Shown: positions 1-6,115, numbered from the stretch's first letter. The stretch: 6,236 bases of DNA from Thermoplasmata archaeon (GCA_021163175.1 JAGGXG010000046.1:1-6236); one strand, 5' to 3'. The notes: generated from the sequence alone by a model not told the origin. Program-made: numbers and translations.

Positions 1-379
1 ATTCATTTATTGCATCGCCTCTATATCCTGCTGAACCCCCCATATGAAATGGCTTTTTTATGCTCTTGTAACCCTTACGAGGAGGATGCAAACGAATACA
101 AGGATTTGTTATATTTTTTAATTTCTCTCCTTCTTTAAGCTTTTTTATTGCTTCCTCAACATTTTCAACTCCATTTCTTTTCAAAAGCATTGCAAGAATT
201 TCATCATCAACTTCTCCCCAAGTAACGTAATCTTTAACCTTCTGCAACATTCCTTTGTAACTTGGCGTTTCTGGAATGATCGTGCAGCTGTTGATGCGAT
301 GCAAATTTAGCATTTTAAGCGTATCTCTTATCTCCTGTCTTGCCCCTATTGTTCCTCTTATCCTGACCACTGCATACAT
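1..379 (-). CDS. rpl30: Large ribosomal subunit protein L30 (uL30), archaeal type, 3' end cut by window edge
   Basis: This is a component of the 50S subunit and the last spc-operon gene visible here. The frame is open from the start to base 1 without a stop, giving 126 codons, so only the C-terminus is missing (probably some 10-20 residues by family length). Recognisable archaeal uL30 blocks are MYAVVRIRGTIG (residues 1-12), TLKMLNLHR (20-28), PSYKGMLQKVKDYVTWGEV (39-57) and LHPPRKGY (97-104), followed by KPFHMGGSAGYRGDAIN (109-125). Two ATGs lie in tandem at 382 and 379. I choose 379 because the strong GGAGG at 390-386 sits 6 nt from it but only 3 nt from the other, and because the family starts M-x-A-V-V-R. 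With this start the first base of L30 is the last base of the S5 stop codon; using 382 gives a 4-nt ATGA overlap. L15 would be expected next, beyond the window. Confidence 0.95.
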   Translation of the reverse strand, partial: MYAVVRIRGTIGARQEIRDTLKMLNLHRINSCTIIPETPSYKGMLQKVKDYVTWGEVDDEILAMLLKRNGVENVEEAIKKLKEGEKLKNITNPCIRLHPPRKGYKSIKKPFHMGGSAGYRGDAINE

Positions 380-1008
380 CATGATCCTCCTATGCGAGCT
401 CTCATTTCTTCAGGCGGCTTATATATGGCAGTATTCTTCAAAGCATTGTAAACAGCCTTGGCATAATTTATCGTTGTCCTTGTCTCTCCTTTGGCAACAC
501 CCCATACATCCTTGATTCCAGCCAGGCCAAGAACAACCTTCGCAACATTTCCCACAGCCAGACCAACACCTCGAGGCGCTGGTTTAAGAATAACACGAAC
601 ACTTCCGCTTTTGCCTTCCACTTTAAATGGCAGGCTGTGTGGCGTTCCGCAGCCGCATTCCCATGAGCCACAGCCTCTCTTTACTTCAATTATGTTCAAC
701 TTGGCATTATCAACAGCTTTCCTTATTGCCATACCAACTTCTTTATCTTTTGCAACTCCTATGCCAACGAATCCATCTTTGTTGCCTACTGCAACCACAA
801 CTCTAAACTTTGTTCTTCTCCCAGAGTCTGTCATTCGTTGCACCATGTTTACATCCAGCACTTGATCCTCCATTTCTGGAAGCAGTGTATCGACTATCTC
901 AACTTCTTTCAAAGGATAGCCAGTTTTCAAAGCTTCACTCATACTCGTTATTTCTCCTTTAGCAACGAGTTTACCCAGCCTTGTTTTTGGAATCCATTCT
1001 TCAGCCAT
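379..1008 (-). CDS. rps5: Small ribosomal subunit protein S5 (uS5)
   Basis: This 30S protein (209 aa) contributes to decoding accuracy and to the mRNA entry channel. The N-terminal archaeal block has EWIPKTRLGKLV (residues 4-15) and VQRMTDSGRRTKFRVVVAVG (56-75). The S5 signature follows with GFVGIGVAKDKEV (79-91) and IRKAVDNAKLNII (95-107), covering the double-stranded-RNA-binding-like domain. The C-terminal domain holds VEGKSGSVRVILKPAPRGVG (130-149), GIKDVWGVAKGETRTTINYA (164-183) and AVYNALKNT (185-193). A three-cysteine loop, RGCGSWECGCGTPH (111-124), is in my recollection typical of archaeal S5. The ATG at 1008 overlaps the L18 stop by 8 nt and is preceded by GAGG with a 6-nt spacing, so the start is well supported and translational coupling with L18 is likely. 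Length is normal for an archaeal S5. Confidence 0.97.
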   Translation of the reverse strand: MAEEWIPKTRLGKLVAKGEITSMSEALKTGYPLKEVEIVDTLLPEMEDQVLDVNMVQRMTDSGRRTKFRVVVAVGNKDGFVGIGVAKDKEVGMAIRKAVDNAKLNIIEVKRGCGSWECGCGTPHSLPFKVEGKSGSVRVILKPAPRGVGLAVGNVAKVVLGLAGIKDVWGVAKGETRTTINYAKAVYNALKNTAIYKPPEEMRARIGGS

Positions 1009-1486
1009 ATTCTTCCTCTATCTTTTTCTTTATCTCTTCTACCTTTTCTGCGAGACTTTCATCAATATGTTTTCCATAAAGACGATCCTCAGATGGAACA
1101 ACATCCTCGCCATATGGAACTTGTATGCCAGAGTCTGCAACTCCTTTCAATGCGGCGAAAACTCTTGCTCCCTTCCTTGGAGCATGTAAGCCAATGTCGA
1201 GTATTCCCTCATTTATTCCCTTCGCCAGAGCTTTTTTTCCTGCAATGTAGCCAGTAAGATAAGCAGAAGGTGTGTTGGAAAAGCTATGATTCCATCCATA
1301 TTTTTTCAACTCGCTTGATATGCTGGATGCAACAATTCTATCTCCATGTGGCTCATATAAAGCAAATTGGACACGCACATATTTATTCGATTTTCTAACA
1401 ACTATTCGAGGCTTCTTTGATTTAAGCAATGCAAGCCTTTTCCTGTAATTAGTCTTTCCTTCCCTTCTCCTTCTAAACATTTTCAT
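1001..1486 (-). CDS. rpl18: Large ribosomal subunit protein L18 (uL18)
   Basis: This 50S protein (161 aa) binds 5S rRNA and anchors it in the central protuberance. Basic N-terminal FRRRREGKTNYRKRLALLKS (residues 4-23) and KPRIVVRKSNKYVRVQ (25-40) match archaeal L18. Further blocks are GWNHSFSNTPSAYLTGYIAG (64-83) and LHAPRKGARVFAALKGVADS (100-119), followed by GIQVPYGEDVVPSEDRLYGKHI (120-141, in part). The C-terminal 20 residues are an acidic/lysine helix. The start at 1486 is fixed by an in-frame TGA two codons upstream; an ATG two codons in (1480) is the only other candidate. A GGAG 9 nt upstream fits 1486. The protein therefore lacks the short Gly-Pro-Arg-Tyr-like leader that I recall before FRRRREG in many archaeal homologues, and is on the short side for the family. 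The gene overlaps L19e by 14 nt. Confidence 0.96.
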   Translation of the reverse strand: MKMFRRRREGKTNYRKRLALLKSKKPRIVVRKSNKYVRVQFALYEPHGDRIVASSISSELKKYGWNHSFSNTPSAYLTGYIAGKKALAKGINEGILDIGLHAPRKGARVFAALKGVADSGIQVPYGEDVVPSEDRLYGKHIDESLAEKVEEIKKKIEEEYG

Positions 1487-1931
1487 TCTTCAACACTCCT
1501 TCCATTTCCATATGAAGCTTGAGATGAGCTTTACTCTTGAATTGTCCTCCTTTGGCGCGCAGATAATAACGCCTGTATGTATGTCTATCTATTAATCCTT
1601 TTTCCCTGAGCTCGCGTAAATAAGCTCTTATTGGGCGTATAGTCTGGATCCATCTTCTTTTGCGTGGCAATCTTGCGGTTGCTTTTCCTTTTCTTGAGCC
1701 ATGCCCCCTGCGGCGCCCTTTTGCCTTCTGTGCCATCTTTTTCCTTATTCTCCCTCTTGAATTCCCTCTCTTTTTCCTTGCCTTTATCAAGCCCTGCTTT
1801 ATCAAATTCTCAACATCTCTCCTTGTTACAGCTTTCGCTATCTCTTCTATATTCTCTGGATCCATGTATACGCGATTTTCACCGCATTTCAGCAATTGTG
1901 CTGCCAACCTGCGTTGCATTCTCAAATCCAT
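1473..1931 (-). CDS. rpl19e: Large ribosomal subunit protein L19e (eL19)
   Basis: This 50S protein (152 aa with the chosen start) is found in archaea and eukaryotes but not bacteria. Its conserved features are MDLRMQRRLAAQLLKCG (residues 1-17), the TRRDVENLIKQGLI helix region (36-49), the very basic KGRRRGHGSRKGKATARLPR stretch (71-90), RWIQTIRPIRAYLREL (93-108), and a C-terminal YLRAKGGQFKSKAHLKLHM block (about 123-141). Two tandem ATGs exist at 1934 and 1931. The second gives the family's standard MDL start and lies 5 nt after GGTG (in AGGGTG), whereas the first is only 2 nt away, so I prefer 1931. Using 1934 would add one Met and create a 4-nt ATGA overlap with L32e. The stop lies inside the start of L18. 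Confidence 0.96.
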   Translation of the reverse strand: MDLRMQRRLAAQLLKCGENRVYMDPENIEEIAKAVTRRDVENLIKQGLIKARKKRGNSRGRIRKKMAQKAKGRRRGHGSRKGKATARLPRKRRWIQTIRPIRAYLRELREKGLIDRHTYRRYYLRAKGGQFKSKAHLKLHMEMEGVLKNENV

Positions 1932-2377
1932 CATAACACCCTGTTCAATACTTTTATTCCAAGCTCATCAGCCTTTTCAATTATCTCCATTCTCTTTTTC
2001 CTTCCAACACTATGAGCAATCCTTATAGCTTCCCTACTTGAATCTATGGCAGCGAGTTGCGAGACGTTATAAACGAGCACTTCTTTGAATCCCGATGGAT
2101 GCAACCCTCTTACTTTGCGAGGCGATGAATAGCCTATCCTAACAACAGGCGGACGATAACCGTAATGGCGACGCATCTTCGAATGCACGCCGCGAGGCCG
2201 CCTCCATGATTTGCGTCGCAACTTTGCATACTGCCACCATTGCTGCCTCCTGAACCATGGCTTTTTTTTCCTTTCTTCCATCAGGCGGCGAAGCTCATCA
2301 TCTATTGCTGGCTTGATTTTTTGTCTTGCCTGCTTCTCCTGCTGCTCCTGCTTTTCCTGATTCAATTCCTCTTCCAT
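1931..2377 (-). CDS. rpl32e: Large ribosomal subunit protein L32e (eL32)
   Basis: This is an archaeal/eukaryotic 50S protein, 148 aa from the ATG at 2377. The core is unmistakable: KPWFRRQQWWQY (residues 39-50), KSWRRPRGVHSKMR (56-69), RPPVVRIGYSSPRKVRGLHPSG (75-96, in part), FKEVLVYNVSQL (97-108), IAHSVGRKKRMEII (120-133) and a final GIKVLNRVL. The first 20 residues form a Gln/Glu/Lys-rich extension (six Q and six E), followed by a charged helix, both outside the conserved fold. A GTG codon at 2386, overlapping the L6 stop, could add MNE. The ATG at 2377 is preferred because it lies one base after the L6 stop and 6 nt after GGTG of the AAGGGTGA sequence. Its stop TGA shares bases with the L19e start. 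Confidence 0.96.
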   Translation of the reverse strand: MEEELNQEKQEQQEKQARQKIKPAIDDELRRLMEERKKKPWFRRQQWWQYAKLRRKSWRRPRGVHSKMRRHYGYRPPVVRIGYSSPRKVRGLHPSGFKEVLVYNVSQLAAIDSSREAIRIAHSVGRKKRMEIIEKADELGIKVLNRVL

Positions 2378-2378
2378 T

Positions 2379-2915
2379 TCATTCACCCTTGCTCACAATA
2401 TATATTCCATCCTGAAATACTCTCACATCTTTATCTCTTACTCTTGTAGCTCTTTCTATATTCGCCGCCGTCTGCCCTACCTCTTCTCTATTTATTCCCT
2501 CTATAATAACATCGCTTCCCTTGATTGTAACCTTAACATTTCCAAACAGTTTGGCTTTCCTTGCCGATTTCTCTCCAAGGAAATTCTCTATTATGAATTC
2601 ATTCCCTTTAACGCTTGCTTTTATAGGAAAGTGAGAATAAACAATTTTCATTTTATAAACAAAGCCTTCTGTAACTCCTTTTATCATGTTTTTTATATGC
2701 CCTGCAAATGTTCCCACTAAAGCCTTTTCCTTTCTTCTTGCAAGCTCTGCCTTGATGATAATTTTATTGTCCTCCTTTTTAATCTCTATTTTGGGATGAT
2801 ACAGCTGTCGTTGCAATTTTCCTTTTGGCCCTTCTATGGTTACGATTCCATTTTCAACGCTTGCCCTGATGCCTTCAGGTATTTCAATTTCCCTAACTTC
2901 CAATGGGGTTCTCAT
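2379..2915 (-). CDS. rpl6: Large ribosomal subunit protein L6 (uL6)
   Basis: This 50S protein (178 aa, normal length) lies near the factor-binding site and the base of the L7/L12 stalk. It shows the usual duplicated L6 domain. Domain one is about residues 10-85, with EIPEGIRASVENGIVTIEGP (11-30) and GTFAGHIKNMIKGVTEGF (68-85). Domain two is about 92-173, with FPIKASVKGNEFIIENFLGE (96-115), TIKGSDVIIEGINREEVGQT (130-149) and the archaeal L6 signature DKDVRVFQDGIYI (161-173). The ATG at 2915 follows AGGTGGAGAA, with GGTG 5 nt from the ATG. Nine bases separate it from S8 and one base separates it from L32e. Confidence 0.97.
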   Translation of the reverse strand: MRTPLEVREIEIPEGIRASVENGIVTIEGPKGKLQRQLYHPKIEIKKEDNKIIIKAELARRKEKALVGTFAGHIKNMIKGVTEGFVYKMKIVYSHFPIKASVKGNEFIIENFLGEKSARKAKLFGNVKVTIKGSDVIIEGINREEVGQTAANIERATRVRDKDVRVFQDGIYIVSKGE

Positions 2916-2924
2916 TTCTCCACC

Positions 2925-3314
2925 TTAATAAACATATCCTAGGAGCCTACCTCCTATTCCTTCCTTTTTAGCTTCATATTGCGAAATTATTCCTTTATTT
3001 GTTGAGAGTATAAGAATGCCAAAGTTTTCAGCAGGAAGATAGCGAGATTCCCATTTTTCAAACTCATTTTTCTTTATGGAATAACGTGGCTTAATAACAT
3101 TGCAATCATTTATGTTTCCTTTCAAAATTACCTTGAACATGCCAGCTTTTCCATCATCTATCCATTCAAATACTTCTATATATCCATAATCTTGCATGAG
3201 TTTAAGCACTCTGCCAATCAGCTTTGAAGCTGGCTTTATTGTGCACTCACGCTTGCCAACGCGCTCTGCGTTCTTTATCGCTACCAATGCATTTGCTAAA
3301 GGGTCGTTCAACAT
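2925..3314 (-). CDS. rps8: Small ribosomal subunit protein S8 (uS8), first gene of this ribosomal unit
   Basis: This 30S assembly protein binds the central domain of 16S rRNA; in bacteria S8 also represses spc-operon translation, which is not shown here. With the ATG at 3314 it is 129 aa, the usual archaeal size. Conserved blocks are NDPLANALVAIKNAERVGKR (residues 3-22), IKPASKLIGRVLKLMQDYGY (26-45), FGILILSTNKGIISQYEAKK (98-117) and the terminal GIGGRLLGYVY. An in-frame ATG at 3332 would add MPILGK. I reject it because homologues begin a few residues before DPLANAL, because it has no Shine-Dalgarno sequence, and because the BRE/TATA at 3351-3337 places transcription start close to 3314. That predicts a leaderless or near-leaderless message. 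S14 is not adjacent upstream as it is in a canonical spc operon. Confidence 0.96.
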   Translation of the reverse strand: MLNDPLANALVAIKNAERVGKRECTIKPASKLIGRVLKLMQDYGYIEVFEWIDDGKAGMFKVILKGNINDCNVIKPRYSIKKNEFEKWESRYLPAENFGILILSTNKGIISQYEAKKEGIGGRLLGYVY

Positions 3315-3336
3315 TTTACCCAAAATAGGCATCCAA

Positions 3337-3351
3337 TTATTAAATCTTTCG
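3337..3351 (-). promoter_or_regulatory. BRE/TATA promoter of the S8-L6-L32e-L19e-L18-S5-L30 unit
   Basis: On the minus strand the sequence reads CGAAAGATTTAATAA: a purine-rich BRE (CGAAAG, 3351-3346) next to a TATA element (TTTAATAA, 3344-3337). The TATA centre at about 3340 puts the expected transcription start, about 26 nt downstream, at or within a few bases of the S8 ATG at 3314. It is the best BRE+TATA combination in this spacer. Other TATA-like runs exist there because the DNA is AT-rich (for example 3391-3385 and 3564-3557), so upstream starts are not excluded. Confidence 0.75.
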
Positions 3352-3420
3352 CAGATGTTAATGAAACCGTCAACTTAAGAATAATTTTATAGTTCCTTCT
3401 TTAATTTTTCCCATGAATAG

Positions 3421-3481
3421 AAGAAAAGAAAATTTTTTGTTAGGGGAAAGAAAAAACAATATCCAAAGGCATCAGGAATGC
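3421..3481 (-). terminator. Probable U-rich termination region downstream of aCPSF1
   Basis: Read on the minus strand, a small hairpin with GCAT/ATGC arms and a 5-nt loop (3481-3469) is followed by several T-runs: six Ts at 3456-3451, then TTTT and a TTTTCTTTTCTT stretch down to 3421. Archaeal RNA polymerase terminates at U-rich tracts, and aCPSF1-type factors assist at such tracts. The call rests on composition and position about 100-160 bases past the aCPSF1 stop; the hairpin is weak and probably incidental. Confidence 0.4.
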
Positions 3482-3583
3482 TTTTATATCATGCGGTATT
3501 AAGCCATAATAAACTGCTGTTTTTGTAAATACAAGCTATTAGGCAGTGGAAAAATGAATATAAATTTTATTCATCTCATAGAA

Positions 3584-5482
3584 TCATCTAAAACGTACCG
3601 TTTCAAGATTTTTTATAGCAAGTGTCTTTATCCCGTATTTCTTGTGGATAGCAGCAGCAAGCTCCAGGCATTTTGATTCCTCTCCATGGTTGAGTATGAT
3701 TCTTTTTGGTTTTGGAGAAAGATTCTTCACATAGTTCAGCAATTGATTCCTGTCTGAATGCCCGGAAAAGCCCTCACATGTTTCAACTCGCATGTTTATG
3801 ATAACATCTTTTCCTGCCACATTCACCTCTTTCCATCCCTTCTGTATTTTTCTTCCAAGCGTTCCCTCAGCCTGATAACCAACGAATATAAGAGAATTTT
3901 TCTCATCATCTGCCCACGCCTTTAAATACTCCATCACTGGACCACCATTTAACATGCCACTTGTTGCAAGAACGATTGCAGGCTCAGATGAGTCTATTAT
4001 TTCCTGCCTCTTATCATAGCTGTCCACTCTTTCAAAAATGTCAGCCATTAAAGGATTTTCTCCTTCCTGGAATATTTTTTTGCGTAAATCAGCATTCAAA
4101 TATTCTGGATATGCAGTGTGTATGGCTGTTGCCTCCCATATCATTCCATCCAGATAAACAGGAACGGAAGGAAGTTCTCCTTCCCTCATGTAATGTTCCA
4201 GAACAATCATGACTTCTTGGCTTCTTCCTACTGCGAAAACCGGTATTAAAACCTTTCCACCATTTTCTATTCCTTCTTTAACAATGTTTTTTAGATACTC
4301 GGCTGCTTTTTTGCGAGATGGCTGCACATCCTGCTTTCCGCCATATGTTGATTCAAGGACTAAAGCTTCAAGGCGAGGAAAATGTGTGGCGGCTGGGCTA
4401 AAAAGCCATGTTTTTTCATATTTTATGTCTCCTGAAAAAGCAATGTTGAAAAGACCTTCACCAATGTGAAAATGACATATTGCGGAGCCAAGAATATGGC
4501 CGGCGCGATGCATTGTCAGGCGTATATCTGGAGCTATATCAATCGTATCTCCGTAGTTCAACGGTATGGTATGCTTTATTTCCTCCCTTATATGCTCTGA
4601 AGAATAAGGGGCTTTTTTGGCTTCATCTGCCCTAACCTTCAAATAATCCATTTGAAGCAAAACCATTACATCTCTCGTTGGATATGTTACATATACTGGG
4701 CCATCGTAACCATATTTGAATAACAATGGAACCAACCCAGAGTGATCAAGGTGAGCATGTGTAACAACGACACCATCTATGGATTCGAGAGGCAAAACTT
4801 CTGGCACATTGAGATATGGAGAGCCGTTGTCAGGAGAAGAAACATCTATGCCACAATCTATCAAAATTTTACTGTCCTGGGTTGAAAGCAAGGTGCAGGA
4901 GCGGCCAACCTCCCTATAGCCGCCGAGAGCGGTTATTCTGACCCATTTTTCTCCTGTGCTCACGCCACGATGCAATCTTCTTCCAAGTTTTCTTAAAAAT
5001 TCTTTCCTCTCGTCGCTTACAAGACGGAGGTATCTTCTTATGTCCTGAACCATCTTTGAGGGCATAGGAGGAGCTCTTATTATTTTTGGTGTCCATCCTA
5101 TTTCCTTTTTTATTTCATTAAGTAATGCTCCTTTTTTGCCTATCGCCACTCCTGGTTTTTCAGCTTCTATCGTAACTTCCCCCACATCTGGCTCAAAGTA
5201 TATGTTTGTTATTTTTGCTTCTTCAGGTATAATTTCCCTTATTTTCTTTTCAGCCTTTTCAATGTCTTCAAGAACAGCTGGGTCAGGCCTTACAGTGATT
5301 CTTTTCTGTAGTTTCTTTGCAAGCTGCTTTACCAGATCCGCCTGTTCAGCAAATTTTTCAGGATCTTTTGTATATATTACAAGCTCAGCTCCCTCAAACT
5401 CTATATCAGTTATTCTTATGTCTTCTGGAACAACTGTCTTAATTTCTTCCCTAATCTTCTTCAATACGTCTTCAACTGGCAT
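3584..5482 (-). CDS. KH-domain beta-CASP ribonuclease aCPSF1 (FttA), archaeal transcription termination factor
   Basis: This 632-aa protein matches the usual length and full domain order of aCPSF1, the archaeal homologue of CPSF73. It is an endo/exoribonuclease shown in Methanococcus and Thermococcus to cleave nascent RNA and drive transcription termination. Two KH-like RNA-binding domains occupy about residues 1-70 and 71-145, the second with GKKG (115-118). The metallo-beta-lactamase fold begins near 180 and carries D209 (LIDCG), HAHLDH (242-247), H329 (AGHILGS) and D352 (FSGDIKY). The beta-CASP insert has motif A E377 (ESTYGG) and the PVFAVGRSQE helix (414-423). Motif B is H575 (GFSGHSDR) and motif C is H599 (ILNHGEE). 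All metal ligands appear present, so it should be active. The ATG at 5482 is five bases after psmB; I see no good Shine-Dalgarno, only a GGAT about 12 nt upstream, so reinitiation after psmB is plausible. The psmB-aCPSF1 pairing is one I recall from methanogens. Confidence 0.96.
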   Translation of the reverse strand: MPVEDVLKKIREEIKTVVPEDIRITDIEFEGAELVIYTKDPEKFAEQADLVKQLAKKLQKRITVRPDPAVLEDIEKAEKKIREIIPEEAKITNIYFEPDVGEVTIEAEKPGVAIGKKGALLNEIKKEIGWTPKIIRAPPMPSKMVQDIRRYLRLVSDERKEFLRKLGRRLHRGVSTGEKWVRITALGGYREVGRSCTLLSTQDSKILIDCGIDVSSPDNGSPYLNVPEVLPLESIDGVVVTHAHLDHSGLVPLLFKYGYDGPVYVTYPTRDVMVLLQMDYLKVRADEAKKAPYSSEHIREEIKHTIPLNYGDTIDIAPDIRLTMHRAGHILGSAICHFHIGEGLFNIAFSGDIKYEKTWLFSPAATHFPRLEALVLESTYGGKQDVQPSRKKAAEYLKNIVKEGIENGGKVLIPVFAVGRSQEVMIVLEHYMREGELPSVPVYLDGMIWEATAIHTAYPEYLNADLRKKIFQEGENPLMADIFERVDSYDKRQEIIDSSEPAIVLATSGMLNGGPVMEYLKAWADDEKNSLIFVGYQAEGTLGRKIQKGWKEVNVAGKDVIINMRVETCEGFSGHSDRNQLLNYVKNLSPKPKRIILNHGEESKCLELAAAIHKKYGIKTLAIKNLETVRFR

Positions 5483-5487
5483 GACAA

Positions 5488-6111
5488 TTACAATCCAAGT
5501 TTTTTCTTCCTTTCTTCAATTTCTTCCTGACTCAACTCTCTATACTCCTTGGGCGTTATAACAACGATGTCCATTCCATTTCCTGAAGCAGAGTCACGTT
5601 TCATCGCAGCTGTCATAGCTTTGATTGCCAAATCGATTCCTTCATCCACACTCATGCCTTCCTTATAATTGTCCTCGAGGACTCCAAACACATATGGAGA
5701 GCCAGAACCCGTAGAAGTGTATATATCCTCGATGGCGCCGCCTGCCGCATCCAGCGAGAAAACATGGGGGCCGTCGCCATCGACGCCGGCAACGATTAAC
5801 TGCACATAATATGGATAAAACTTTCGCTGATTCAATATATTTGCCATTAACGTAGCTGCTCCCTCCACAGGCATTTTTTCTTCCCTCTCCATTTTGTACA
5901 GTTCTGCTTCCGCTCTCAGATATCTTGCCAGAACCTGGGCATCGCCAACGAGTCCTGCTGTGGTGAGTAACATATGTTCATCTATTTTGTATATTTTCTT
6001 CGCTACCTTATGAGCAATCATGGTGTTCATCGTGGCCCGATGTTCGGCAGCTGCAACTACACTATCTTTACATACAAGGCTTAAGGTTGTTGTGCCTTTT
6101 TTATTCTCCAT
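5488..6111 (-). CDS. psmB: Archaeal 20S proteasome beta subunit, catalytic
   Basis: This is the N-terminal-nucleophile threonine protease subunit forming the inner rings of the 20S proteasome, which degrades unfolded and tagged cytoplasmic proteins with the alpha subunit (not in this window). From the ATG at 6111 it is 207 aa: a six-residue propeptide MENKKG, then autocatalytic cleavage before Thr7, giving mature TTTLSLVCKD. In mature numbering I see Thr1, Glu17 in place of the commoner Asp, Arg19, Lys33, the GLVGDAQVLARYLRAEAELY segment (47-66), STGSGSP (127-133, matching the Ser129 region) and KRDSASG (165-171, matching Asp166/Ser169). The ATG is chosen because GAGGTG (6121-6116) lies 4 nt upstream; a TTG at 6123 would add four residues but overlaps that site. 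The gene leads a likely two-gene operon with aCPSF1. Its sequence resembles Thermoplasma PsmB, which as I recall also has Glu17. Confidence 0.96.
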   Translation of the reverse strand: MENKKGTTTLSLVCKDSVVAAAEHRATMNTMIAHKVAKKIYKIDEHMLLTTAGLVGDAQVLARYLRAEAELYKMEREEKMPVEGAATLMANILNQRKFYPYYVQLIVAGVDGDGPHVFSLDAAGGAIEDIYTSTGSGSPYVFGVLEDNYKEGMSVDEGIDLAIKAMTAAMKRDSASGNGMDIVVITPKEYRELSQEEIEERKKKLGL

Positions 6112-6115
6112 AATA

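Larger units (their letters stand above)
3315..3583. other. Intergenic spacer between aCPSF1 and S8, no gene seen
   Basis: This is about 270 bases of AT-rich DNA holding the end of the aCPSF1 transcript and the S8 promoter. I find no tRNA or other recognisable RNA gene. The longest ATG-initiated frame I read in it on the coding strand is only 14 codons (from about 3414), without support. It contains small inverted repeats: ATGAATA/TATTCAT (3554-3560 and 3568-3574), TTGTA/TACAA (3523-3527 and 3530-3534) nested in ACTGC/GCAGT (3513-3517 and 3543-3547), and GCAT/ATGC (3469-3472 and 3478-3481). All are short and could arise by chance at this base composition. Confidence 0.7.

Noticed and set aside
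276..515. Plus-strand open frames opposite the L30/S5, S5, L18, L19e and aCPSF1 genes
   Set aside because: They lie antisense to strongly conserved genes, show no recognisable domains, and have Leu/Ser/Phe-rich low-complexity products expected from the complement of charged, AT-rich coding DNA.
468..671. 67-codon minus-strand frame inside S5
   Set aside because: Out of frame with S5 over its conserved region and without its own ribosome-binding signal or recognisable product.
3315..3332. Alternative S8 start at the ATG at 3332, adding six residues
   Set aside because: No Shine-Dalgarno, beyond the usual family N-terminus, and upstream of the transcription start predicted from the BRE/TATA element.
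3370..3414. 14-codon minus-strand mini-ORF (MGKIKEGTIKLFLS) in the spacer
   Set aside because: Very short, no Shine-Dalgarno, preceded by a pyrimidine tract; indistinguishable from chance.
4914..5096. 60-codon minus-strand frame inside aCPSF1
   Set aside because: Alternative frame within the KH/metallo-beta-lactamase coding region; lysine-rich content follows from frame-shifting the true codons.
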